In this document: in pieces, positions 13,400-24,024 of the stretch
How the letters are laid out: every line of letters starts with the position of its first letter
Numbering within the stretch: the first letter of the stretch is position 1
Assembly: GCA_036245805.1 (NCBI GenBank)
Contig: BTRK01000003.1
Span: forward strand, 44,444,044 to 44,508,043
Source: Pristionchus mayeri
Lineage: Eukaryota > Nematoda > Chromadorea > Rhabditida > Neodiplogasteridae
Direction: 5' to 3'
Length of the DNA: 64,000 nt
Position numbers and translations under genes: made by a program
Notes under the pieces: model-generated
Told to the model about the DNA's origin: nothing
Databases searched by the model: none
Seen by the model: only the letters and a program-made list of their open reading frames with translations

Positions 13400-16300
13400 T
13401 CAAATGTCCATGTCCGGAGTAAGCTCAGAAATCGGCTGCTCAAATGTCCAAGTCTGGGGTTGCCTCAAAAATCGGCTGCTCGAATGTCCAAGTACGGAGT
13501 GAGCTCAGAAATCGGCTGCTCAAATGTCCAAGTCTGGGGTTACCTCAAAAATCGGCTGCTCAAATGTCCAAGTCAGGAGTGAGCTCAGAAATCCGCTGCT
13601 CAAATGTCCAAGGCGGGGGTGAGCTCAGAAATCGGCTGCTCAAATGTCCATGTCTGGGGTTGCCTCAAAAATCGGCTGCTCAAATGTCCAAGTCAGGAGT
13701 GAGCTCAGAAATCCGCTGCTCAAATGTCCAAGTCGGGGGTGAGCTCAGAAATCCGCTGCTCAAGTGTCCAAGGCGGGGGTGAGCTCAGAAATCGGCTGCT
13801 CAAATGTCCATGTCTGGGGTTGCCTCAAAAATCGGCTGCTCAAATGTCCAAGTCAGGAGTGAGCTCAGAAATCCGCTGCTCAAATGTCCAAGTCGGGGGT
13901 GAGCTCAGAAATCCGCTGCTCAAGTGTCCAAGGCGGGGGTTACCTCAAAAATCGGCTGCTCAAATGTCCAAGTCAGGAGTGAGCTCAGAAATCCGCTGCT
14001 CAAATGTCCAAGTCTGGGGTGAGCTCAGAAATCCGCTGCTCAAGTGTCCAAGTGCGGAGTGAGCTCAGAAATCGGCTGCTCAAATGTCCATGTCTGGGGT
14101 TGCCTCAAAAATCCGCTGCTCAAATGTCCAAGTCTGGGGTTGCCTCAAAAATCGGCTGCTCAAATGTCCAAGTCAGGAGTGAGCTCAGAAATCCGCTGCT
14201 CAAATGTCCAAGTCGGGGGTGAGCTCAGAAATCCGCTGCTCAAGTGTCCAAGGCGGGGGTGAGCTCAGAAATCGGCTGCTCAAATGTCCATGTCTGGGGT
14301 TGCCTCAAAAATCGGCTGCTCAAATGTCCAAGTCAGGAGTGAGCTCAGAAATCCGCTGCTCAAATGTCCAAGTGGGGGGTGAGCTCAGAAATCCGCTGCT
14401 CAAGTGTCCAAGGCGGGGGTGAGCTCAGAAATCGGCTGCTCAAATGTCCATGTCTGGGGTTGCCTCAAAAATCCGCTGCTCAAATGTCCAAGTCTGGGGT
14501 TGCCTCAAAAATCGGCTGCTCGAATGTCCAAGTCAGGAGTGAGCTCAGAAATCCGCTGCTCAAATGTCCAAGTGGGGGGTGAGCTCAGAAATCCGCTGCT
14601 CAAGTGTCCAAGGCGGGGGTGAGCTCAGAAATCGGCTGCTCAAATGTCCATGTCTGGGGTTGCCTCAAAAATCCGCTGCTCAAATGTCCAAGTCTGGGGT
14701 TGCCTCAAAAATCGGCTGCTCGAATGTCCAAGTCAGGAGTGAGCTCAGAAATCCGCTGCTCAAATGTCCAAGTCAGGGGTGAGCTCAGAAATCCGCTGCT
14801 CAAGTGTCCAATACGGGGGTGAGCTCAGAAATCCGCTGCTCAAATGTCCATGTCTGGGGTTGCCTCAAAAATCGGCTGCTCAAATGTCCAAGTCAGGAGT
14901 GAGCTCAGAAATCCGCTGCTCAAATGTCCATGTCTGGGGTTGCCTCAACAATCGGCTGCTCAAATGTCCAAGTCAGGAGTGAGCTCAGAAATCCGCTGCT
15001 CAAATGTCCAAGTCGGGGGTGAGCTCAGAAATCCGCTGCTCAAGTGTCCAAGGCGGGGGTGAGCTCAGAAATCGGCTGCTCAAATGTCCATGTCTGGGGT
15101 TGCCTCAAAAATCGGCTGCTCAAATGTCCAAGTCTGGGGTTGCCTCAAAAATCGGCTGCTCAAATGTCCAAGTCAGGAGTGAGCTCAGAAATCGGCTGCT
15201 CAAATGTCCAAGTCGGGGGTGAGCTCAGAAATCCGCTGCTCAAATGTCCAAGGCGGGGGTGAGCTCAGAAATCCGCTGCTCAAATGTCCAAGTCAGGGGT
15301 GAGCTCAGAAATCCGCTGCTCAAATGTCCAAGGCGGGGGTGAGCTCAAAAATCGGCAGCTCAAATGTCCAAGTCAGGAGTGAGCTCAGAAATCCGTTGCT
15401 CAAATGTCCAAGGCGGGGGTGAGCTCAGAAATCGGCTGCTCAAATGTCCATGTCTGGGGTTGCCTCAAAAATCGGCTGCTCAAATGTCCAAGTCAGGAGT
15501 GAGCTCAGAAATCCGCTGCTCAAATGTCCAAGTCGGGGGTGAGCTCAGAAATCCGCTGCTCAAGTGTCCAAGGCGGGGGTTACCCCAAAAATCGGCTGCT
15601 CAAATGTCCAAGTCAGGAGTGAGCTCAGAAATCCGCTGCTCAAATGTCCAAGTCAGGGGTGAGCTCAGAAATCCGCTGCTCAAGTGTCCAAGGCGGGGGT
15701 GAGCTCAGAAATCGGCTGCTCAAATGTCCAAGTCTGGGGTTGCCTCAACAAATCGGCTGCTCAAATGTCCAAGTACGGAGTGAGCTCAGAAATCGGATGC
15801 TCAAATGTCCAAGTCTGGGGTTGCCTCAACAAATCGGCTGCTCAAATGTCCAAGTACGGAGTGAGCTCAGAAATCGGCTGCTCAAATGTCCAAGTCTGGG
15901 GTTGCCTCAACAATCGGCTGCTCAAATGTCCAAGTCAGGAGTGAGCTCAGAAATCCGCGGCTCAAATGTCCATGTCTGGGGTTGCCTCAAAAATCGGCTG
16001 CTCAAATGTCCAAGTCTGGAGTTACCTCAAAAATCGGCTGCTCAAATGTCCAAGTCAGGAGTGAGCTCAGAAATCCGCTGCTCAAATGTCCAAGGCGGGG
16101 GTGAGCTCAGAAATCGGCTGCTCAAATGTCCATGTCTGGGGTTGCCTCAAAAATCGGCTGCTCAAATGTCCAAGTCAGGAGTGAGCTCAGAAATCCGCTG
16201 CTCAAATGTCCAAGTCGGGGGTGAGCTCAGAAATCCGCTGCTCAAGTGTCCAAGGCGGGGGTGAGCTCAGAAATCGGCTGCTCAAATGTCCATGTCTGGG

Positions 16301-19300
16301 GTTGCCTCAAAAATCGGCTGCTCAAATGTCCAAGTCAGGAGTGAGCTCAGAAATCGGCTGCTCAAATGTCCAAGTCGGGGGTGAGCTCACAAATCCGCTG
16401 CTCAAATGTCCAAGGCGGGGGTGAGCTCAGAAATCCGCTGCTCAAATGTCCAAGTCAGGGGTGAGCTCAGAAATCCGCTGCTCAAGTGTCCAAGTACGGA
16501 GTGAGCTCAGAAATCGGCTGCTCAAATGTCCAAGTCTGGGGTTGCCTCAACAATCGGCTGCTCAAATGTCCATGTCCGGAGTAAGCTCAGAAATCGGCTG
16601 CTCAAATGTCCAAGTCTGGGGTTGCCTCAAAAATCGGCTGCTCGAATGTCCAAGTACGGAGTGAGCTCAGAAATCGGCTGCTCAAATGTCCAAGTCTGGG
16701 GTTACCTCAAAAATCGGCTGCTCAAATGTCCAAGTCAGGAGTGAGCTCAGAAATCCGCTGCTCAAATGTCCAAGGCGGGGGTGAGCTCAGAAATCGGCTG
16801 CTCAAATGTCCATGTCTGGGGTTGCCTCAAAAATCGGCTGCTCAAATGTCCAAGTCAGGAGTGAGCTCAGAAATCCGCTGCTCAAATGTCCAAGTCGGGG
16901 GTGAGCTCAGAAATCCGCTGCTCAAGTGTCCAAGGCGGGGGTGAGCTCAGAAATCGGCTGCTCAAATGTCCATGTCTGGGGTTGCCTCAAAAATCGGCTG
17001 CTCAAATGTCCAAGTCAGGAGTGAGCTCAGAAATCCGCTGCTCAAATGTCCAAGTCGGGGGTGAGCTCAGAAATCCGCTGCTCAAGTGTCCAAGGCGGGG
17101 GTTACCTCAAAAATCGGCTGCTCAAATGTCCAAGTCAGGAGTGAGCTCAGAAATCCGCTGCTCAAATGTCCAAGTCTGGGGTGAGCTCAGAAATCCGCTG
17201 CTCAAGTGTCCAAGTACGGAGTGAGCTCAGAAATCGGCTGCTCAAATGTCCATGTCTGGGGTTGCCTCAAAAATCCGCTGCTCAAATGTCCAAGTCTGGG
17301 GTTGCCTCAAAAATCGGCTGCTCAAATGTCCAAGTCAGGAGTGAGCTCAGAAATCCGCTGCTCAAATGTCCAAGTCGGGGGTGAGCTCAGAAATCCGCTG
17401 CTCAAGTGTCCAAGGCGGGGGTGAGCTCAGAAATCGGCTGCTCAAATGTCCATGTCTGGGGTTGCCTCAAAAATCGGCTGCTCAAATGTCCAAGTCAGGA
17501 GTGAGCTCAAAAATCGGCTGCTCAAATGTCCAAGTCAGGAGTGAGCTCAGAAATCCGCTGCTCAAGTGTCCAAGTCTGGGGTGAGCTCAGAAATCCGCTG
17601 CTCAAGTGTCCAAGTACGGAGTGAGCTCAGAAATCGGCTGCTCAAATGTCCATGTCTGGGGTTGCCTCAAAAATCCGCTGCTCAAATGTCCAAGTCTGGG
17701 GTTGCCTCAAAAATCGGCTGCTCAAATGTCCAAGTCAGGAGTGAGCTCAGAAATCCGCTGCTCAAATGTCCAAGTCGGGGGTGAGCTCAGAAATCCGCTG
17801 CTCAAGTGTCCAAGGCGGGGGTGAGCTCAGAAATCGGCTGCTCAAATGTCCATGTCTGGGGTTGCCTCAAAAATCGGCTGCTCAAATGTCCAAGTCAGGA
17901 GTGAGCTCAGAAATCCGCTGCTCAAATGTCCAAGTGGGGGGTGAGCTCAGAAATCCGCTGCTCAAGTGTCCAAGGCGGGGGTGAGCTCAGAAATCGGCTG
18001 CTCAAATGTCCATGTCTGGGGTTGCCTCAAAAATCCGCTGCTCAAATGTCCAAGTCTGGGGTTGCCTCAAAAATCGGCTGCTCGAATGTCCAAGTCAGGA
18101 GTGAGCTCAGAAATCCGCTGCTCAAATGTCCAAGTCAGGGGTGAGCTCAGAAATCCGCTGCTCAAGTGTCCAATACGGGGGTGAGCTCAGAAATCCGCTG
18201 CTCAAATGTCCATGTCTGGGGTTGCCTCAAAAATCGGCTGCTCAAATGTCCAAGTCAGGAGTGAGCTCAGAAATCCGCTGCTCAAATGTCCATGTCTGGG
18301 GTTGCCTCAACAATCGGCTGCTCAAATGTCCAAGTTAGGAGTGAGCTCAGAAATCCGCTGCTCAAATGTCCAAGTCGGGGGTGAGCTCAGAAATCCGCTG
18401 CTCAAGTGTCCAAGGCGGGGGTGAGCTCAGAAATCGGCTGCTCAAATGTCCATGTCTGGGGTTGCCTCAAAAATCGGCTGCTCAAATGTCCAAGTCTGGG
18501 GTTGCCTCAAAAATCGGCTGCTCGAATGTCCAAGTCAGGAGTGAGCTCAGAAATCGGCCTCTCAAATGTCCAAGTCGGGGGTGAGCTCAGAAATCCGCTG
18601 CTCAAATGTCCAAGGCGGGGGTGAGCTCAGAAATCCGCTGCTCAAATGTCCAAGTCAGGGGTGAGCTCAGAAATCCGCTGCTCAAGTGTCCAAGTACGGA
18701 GTGAGCTCAGAAATCGGCTGCTCAAATGTCCAAGTCTGGGGTTGCCTCAACAATCGGCTGCTCAAATGTCCATGTCCGGAGTAAGCTCAGAAATCGGCTG
18801 CTCAAATGTCCAAGTCTGGGGTTGCCTCAAAAATCGGCTGCTCGAATGTCCAAGTACGGAGTGAGCTCAGAAATCGGCTGCTCAAATGTCCAAGTCTGGG
18901 GTTACCTCAAAAATCGGCTGCTCAAATGTCCAAGTCAGGAGTGAGCTCAGAAATCCGCTGCTCAAATGTCCAAGGCGGGGGTGAGCTCAGAAATCGGCTG
19001 CTCAAATGTCCATGTCTGGGGTTGCCTCAAAAATCGGCTGCTCAAATGTCCAAGTCAGGAGTGAGCTCAGAAATCCGCTGCTCAAATGTCCAAGTCGGGG
19101 GTGAGCTCAGAAATCCGCTGCTCAAGTGTCCAAGGCGGGGGTGAGCTCAGAAATCGGCTGCTCAAATGTCCATGTCTGGGGTTGCCTCAAAAATCGGCTG
19201 CTCAAATGTCCAAGTCAGGAGTGAGCTCAGAAATCCGCTGCTCAAATGTCCAAGTCGGGGGTGAGCTCAGAAATCCGCTGCTCAAGTGTCCAAGGCGGGG

Positions 19301-20900
19301 GTTACCTCAAAAATCGGCTGCTCAAATGTCCAAGTCAGGAGTGAGCTCAGAAATCCGCTGCTCAAATGTCCAAGTCAGGGGTGAGCTCAGAAATCCGCTG
19401 CTCAAGTGTCCAAGTACGGAGTGAGCTCAGAAATCGGCTGCTCAAATGTCCATGTCTGGGGTTGCCTCAAAAATCCGCTGCTCAAATGTCCAAGTCTGGG
19501 GTTGCCTCAAAAATCGGCTGCTCAAATGTCCAAGTCAGGAGTGAGCTCAGAAATCCGCTGCTCAAATGTCCAAGTCGGGGGTGAGCTCAGAAATCCGCTG
19601 CTCAAGTGTCCAAGTACGGAGTGAGCTCAGAAATCGGCTGCTCAAATGTCCATGTCTGGGGTTGCCTCAAAAATCCGCTGCTCAAATGTCCAAGTCTGGG
19701 GTTGCCTCAAAAATCGGCTGCTCAAATGTCCAAGTCAGGAGTGAGCTCAGAAATCCGCTGCTCAAATGTCCAAGTCGGGGGTGAGCTCAGAAATCCGCTG
19801 CTCAAGTGTCCAAGGCGGGGGTGAGCTCAGAAATCGGCTGCTCAAATGTCCATGTCTGGGGTTGCCTCAAAAATCGGCTGCTCAAATGTCCAAGTCAGGA
19901 GTGAGCTCAGAAATCCGCTGCTCAAATGTCCAAGTCAGGGGTGAGCTCAGAAATCCGCTGCTCAAGTGTCCAAGTACGGAGTGAGCTCAGAAATCGGCTG
20001 CTCAAATGTCCATGTCTGGGGTTGCCTCAAAAATCCGCTGCTCAAATGTCCAAGTCTGGGGTTGCCTCAAAAATCGGCTGCTCAAATGTCCAAGTACGGA
20101 GTGAGCTCAGAAATCGGCTGCTCAAATGTCCATGTCTGGGGTTGCCTCAGAAATCGGCTGCTCAAATGTCCAAGTCTGGGGTTGCCTCAAAAATCGGCTG
20201 CTCGAATGTCCAAGTACGGAGTGAGCTCAGAAATCGGCTGCTCAAATGTCCAAGTCTGGGGTTACCTCAAAAATCGGCTGCTCAAATGTCCAAGTCAGGA
20301 GTGAGCTCAGAAATCCGCTGCTCAAATGTCCAAGGCGGGGGTGAGCTCAGAAATCGGCTGCTCAAATGTCCATGTCTGGGGTTGCCTCAAAAATCGGCTG
20401 CTCAAATGTCCAAGTCAGGAGTGAGCTCAGAAATCCGCTGCTCAAATGTCCAAGTCGGGGGTGAGCTCAGAAATCCGCTGCTCAAGTGTCCAAGGCGGGG
20501 GTGAGCTCAGAAATCGGCTGCTCAAATGTCCATGTCTGGGGTTGCCTCAAAAATCGGCTGCTCAAATGTCCAAGTCAGGAGTGAGCTCAGAAATCCGCTG
20601 CTCAAATGTCCAAGTCGGGGGTGAGCTCAGAAATCCGCTGCTCAAGTGTCCAAGGCGGGGGTTACCTCAAAAATCGGCTGCTCAAATGTCCAAGTCAGGA
20701 GTGAGCTCAGAAATCCGCTGCTCAAATGTCCAAGTCAGGGGTGAGCTCAGAAATCCGCTGCTCAAGTGTCCAAGTACGGAGTGAGCTCAGAAATCGGCTG
20801 CTCAAATGTCCATGTCTGGGGTTGCCTCAAAAATCCGCTGCTCAAATGTCCAAGTCTGGGGTTGCCTCAAAAATCGGCTGCTCAAATGTCCAAGTCAGGA
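13400..20900. repeat. 2.2-kb (55-monomer) higher-order repeat zone
   Basis: Blocks starting near 16,446 recur near 18,646 at a constant 2,200-bp spacing, traceable to at least 17,366/19,566. The 13,444-14,260 block matches 16,606-17,420 at 3,162 bp. The 14,564-15,060 block matches 17,926-18,420 at 3,362 bp. A separate block, about 12,000-12,660, matches 15,644-16,303 at 3,643 bp. Five-monomer (200-bp) steps are nested inside, for example 19,366/19,566 and 20,726/20,926. Confidence 0.8.
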
Positions 20901-22140
20901 GTGAGCTCAGAAATCCGCTGCTCAAATGTCCAAGTCGGGGGTGAGCTCAGAAATCCGCTGCTCAAGTGTCCAAGTACGGAGTGAGCTCAGAAATCGGCTG
21001 CTCAAATGTCCATGTCTGGGGTTGCCTCAAAAATCCGCTGCTCAAATGTCCAAGTCTGGGGTTGCCTCAAAAATCGGCTGCTCAAATGTCCAAGTCAGGA
21101 GTGAGCTCAGAAATCCGCTGCTCAAATGTCCAAGTCGGGGGTGAGCTCAGAAATCCGCTGCTCAAGTGTCCAAGGCGGGGGTGAGCTCAGAAATCGGCTG
21201 CTCAAATGTCCATGTCTGGGGTTGCCTCAAAAATCGGCTGCTCAAATGTCCAAGTCAGGAGTGAGCTCAGAAATCCGCTGCTCAAATGTCCAAGTCGGGG
21301 GTGAGCTCAGAAATCCGCTGCTCAAGTGTCCAAGGCGGGGGTGAGCTCAGAAATCGGCTGCTCAAATGTCCATGTCTGGGGTTGCCTCAAAAATCCGCTG
21401 CTCAAATGTCCAAGTCTGGGGTTGCCTCAAAAATCGGCTGCTCGAATGTCCAAGTCAGGAGTGAGCTCAGAAATCCGCTGCTCAAATGTCCATGTCTGGG
21501 GTTGCCTCAACAATCGGCTGCTCAAATGTCCAAGTCAGGAGTGAGCTCAGAAATCCGCTGCTCAAATGTCCAAGTCGGGGGTGAGCTCAGAAATCCGCTG
21601 CTCAAGTGTCCAAGGCGGGGGTGAGCTCAGAAATCGGCTGCTCAAATGTCCATGTCTGGGGTTGCCTCAAAAATCCGCTGCTCAAATGTCCATGTCTGGG
21701 GTTGCCTCAAAAATCGGCTGCTCAAATGTCCAAGTCAGGGGTGAGCTCAGAAATCCGCTGCTCAAATGTCCATGTCTGGGGTTGCCTCAAAAATCGGCTG
21801 CTCAAATGTCCAAGTCTGGGGTTGCCTCAAAAATCGGCTGCTCGAATGTCCAAGTCAGGAGTGAGCTCAGAAATCCGCTGCTCAAATGTCCAAGTCAGGG
21901 GTGAGCTCAGAAATCCGCTGCTCAAGTGTCCAATACGGGGGTGAGCTCAGAAATCCGCTGCTCAAATGTCCATGTCTGGGGTTGCCTCAAAAATCGGCTG
22001 CTCAAATGTCCAAGTCAGGAGTGAGCTCAGAAATCCGCTGCTCAAATGTCCATGTCTGGGGTTGCCTCAACAATCGGCTGCTCAAATGTCCAAGTCAGGA
22101 GTGAGCTCAGAAATCCGCTGCTCAAGTGTCCAAGTCAGGG

Positions 22141-22262
22141 GGTAGCCTGCTCAAACGTCCATTGCTGGAATGTACATTGCTCATCTATCCGTTGCCCAAT
22201 TCTCCATTGCTCAAGTGTACTCTTTCCACTGCTGCTCAAATGTCCCCTGCTAACTTGTCCTC
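22141..22262. repeat. degenerate 15-bp edge of the satellite
   Basis: Where the 40-bp array stops, the core persists as units of exactly 15 bp starting TGCT or TGCC. The units are at 22,148, 22,163, 22,178, 22,193 and 22,208, then a 10-bp insert, then 22,233 and 22,248. They are variants of TGCTCAAATGTCCAT. The run from 22,208 to 22,247 has the layout 15+10+15, which equals one 40-bp monomer. This looks like an ancestral or decayed form of the satellite at the array boundary. Confidence 0.75.
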
Positions 22263-22677
22263 CACCCAAGATTGGCACGGATTTTTTTGGAATAGGAGGT
22301 AGACGTAAAACTGTTGTCAACCAAAAAGCCCATCTTATCAGACAAATGTGGAACGGGAAAACGCCGGGTGCTTCGGCAACCGAGTAATATTTACGTGAAA
22401 TTGGAATCTAAATTCTACATCTATTAATAACTACGCGCGTTAGAAATATCATAACTCTAACAATAAGTGACGAGACGAAAAAATGATCTAATAAAAGGAC
22501 GTAATTAAAGGATTATATTTGATTGTTTTTTTACAACTTCGGCTCTCAGCCGATCAATCCTAGAATCGCAACAGGAACTCGGAAATACCTTGTGCGCAAA
22601 TGTGACAGGAATAGTACTGTTGACAAAATAATAGCATCACAACATACTGACCACTTAAATTTCCTTGCTGCAATTGT
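22263..22677. other. unique-looking DNA beside the satellite
   Basis: This is AT-rich DNA without a credible coding region. A family-C dispersed motif (ACAAATGTGGAACGGGAAAA, then CGCCGGGTG) lies at 22,344-22,373. Nothing else is recognised. Confidence 0.5.
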
Positions 22678-22740
22678 TCCTTCAATTCAATTCAATTCAA
22701 TTCAATTCTTTATCCGCCAGTATGTGAAGTATAGGGGAAA
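22678..22740. repeat. (TTCAA)n tract, possible LINE tail
   Basis: About six TTCAA units are followed by TTTATCCGCCAG. The LINE relic at 38,572 has the same arrangement, with TTCAA units followed by TTTATCACGTCAGG. This may therefore be the extreme 3' end of a minus-strand RTE-type element. The match beyond the tail is weak. Confidence 0.35.
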
Positions 22741-22781
22741 TGCGATAGTCTTTGGTAGCTTGCGGTGGATGTGGTTATATA

Positions 22782-24024
22782 CAGGGTGTCACAAAATTAC
22801 GGAGACTCTCGTTCAACGGATAACCTTAGAACTTTATCATGATAGTTCATATATAAAATAACACTATTTTAACGAGGGGCAAGTGCACACACTATACTAA
22901 AAGTTTCGTGTCGGCCAGCCAATGACATAGTTATCATTCTGAGAAAATAACAATAGCGGTTCTGAGCCACATGTAACTTTAATGATTTGTATTATTTCCT
23001 AATTTATGCAAAGCTACCAATTAATTAGCATTACATCTATGATATGTGTGTCGATTGATATTATGCAGACATAGGACTAGCGGCTCACTCATTTCCGTAG
23101 CTCATGAGAACGTCGGGAAGAGTTGCAATTGCATGTACATCTGGCAGAGCTTTGAATTGCATGACAAGCTATTCAACAACTGTTGGATCATTGATACTAG
23201 GGCTGAAAAATCATCTACCTCAATGCATTACGAACTATTAATTAGAGATGGATTGGCTAAGGTTGTACGGAATATGATCACATCAATCATTGGTGGCACA
23301 TGGCAGGGCCGCACATTCAAGTTCTTTAGGGCAAAAAATCAGCCCTTCAAACGATGCATAGTCTGCAACCAGCTATAGTATTCATAATATTTTATAATAG
23401 TTTCTGTCAATTTTGGACTGGTTGCCATATCAAGAACCGGCCAATCAACTTCAATATTTTAAATTAACTCAAAAATTCACCATTTTGAAAAAAAAAATTC
23501 AGCCCTAGCAAAAATGTACACTCGTTCGCTATATTTCAATTACATTATTGTGAAGTACCTGAGTATACATATTCAACCATATAACATTGAAATGCGCCTT
23601 AGCTATTAGATGAAGATAACGCAAAGTAAAGCCAAAAATCTCAAACTCAGAGTGAAATTAGAAAATTCAGATGTTGTGAAATAGACTTGGTTCTCCTTGA
23701 TTTCAAATCTGGCACCGAATCTTACAAAAGTATTATGTAGTTCCATACATGTACTACAAACGATCATAATTGGAGAGCTGAGTTACAAATAGTTTAAAAT
23801 CTGTAGTCACCCAAACATGAAAATCAGCTGCGGCGACCTGATAATCGAATTAATCTGATTTGAATGACAATTATAAAAAAGTACTGGAGATGTAAGTCAA
23901 CATCGATTGCACATTAACGTGCTCTAGTGCTGATGTACCTTATGTAAACACATGAGAGCCTAGGTGTTCATTTTGTAAGAACTAGGTTAGAAAATTCGAG
24001 TCTCCGTAATTTTGTGACACCCTG
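22782..24024. mobile_element. 1.24-kb TIR DNA transposon, Tc1/mariner style
   Basis: The ends are 27-bp inverted repeats that match exactly. They begin CAGGGTGTCACAAAATTACG at 22,782-22,808 and appear reverse-complemented at 23,998-24,024. A TA dinucleotide flanks each end (22,780-22,781 and 24,025-24,026), as expected from Tc1/mariner integration. The interior has no recognisable transposase. A 110-codon open frame at 23,046-23,378 shows no motif I can identify. It is probably a non-autonomous or decayed copy that would need transposase from elsewhere. Confidence 0.85.

Larger units (their letters stand above)
1..22140. repeat. 40-bp satellite array, about 550 monomers
   Basis: The whole stretch is a tandem array of a 40-bp monomer and is cut off by the left edge of the window. 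Every monomer has an almost invariant core, GCTGCTCAAATGTCCA, followed by a variable half and a junction. Two junction types alternate: TGAGCTCA (an 8-bp palindrome, usually followed by GAAATC) and TGCCTCA or TACCTCA (usually followed by AAAATCGG). The variable half has about seven recurring states, for example AGTCAGGAGT, AGTCGGGGGT, AGGCGGGGGT, AGTACGGAGT, TGTCTGGGGT, AGTCTGGGGT and TGTCCGGAGT. Some units between 2.2 and 9.4 kb and around 12.1 and 15.8 kb are 39 or 41 bp long. The array is purely tandem, with no other DNA inside. Forty is not a multiple of three, so coding frames rotate every monomer and the ATG in the core creates many meaningless ORFs. It is most likely non-coding heterochromatin. 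Confidence 0.98.

Noticed and set aside
1..22140. Many overlapping frames of 72 to 769 codons in the satellite
   Set aside because: They are all products of the ATG in the 40-bp core and rotating frames. Their lengths repeat exactly with the monomer, and their start and stop positions are fixed by monomer type. Not genes.
1..22140. CRISPR-like alternation of conserved and variable segments
   Set aside because: The variable halves come from about seven recurring states, there are no unique spacers, monomers are directly adjacent, and the surrounding DNA is eukaryotic.
23046..23378. 110-codon plus-strand frame inside the 22,782-24,024 element as a transposase
   Set aside because: No helix-turn-helix or DDE/D-type acidic motif is visible, and the length is far too short.
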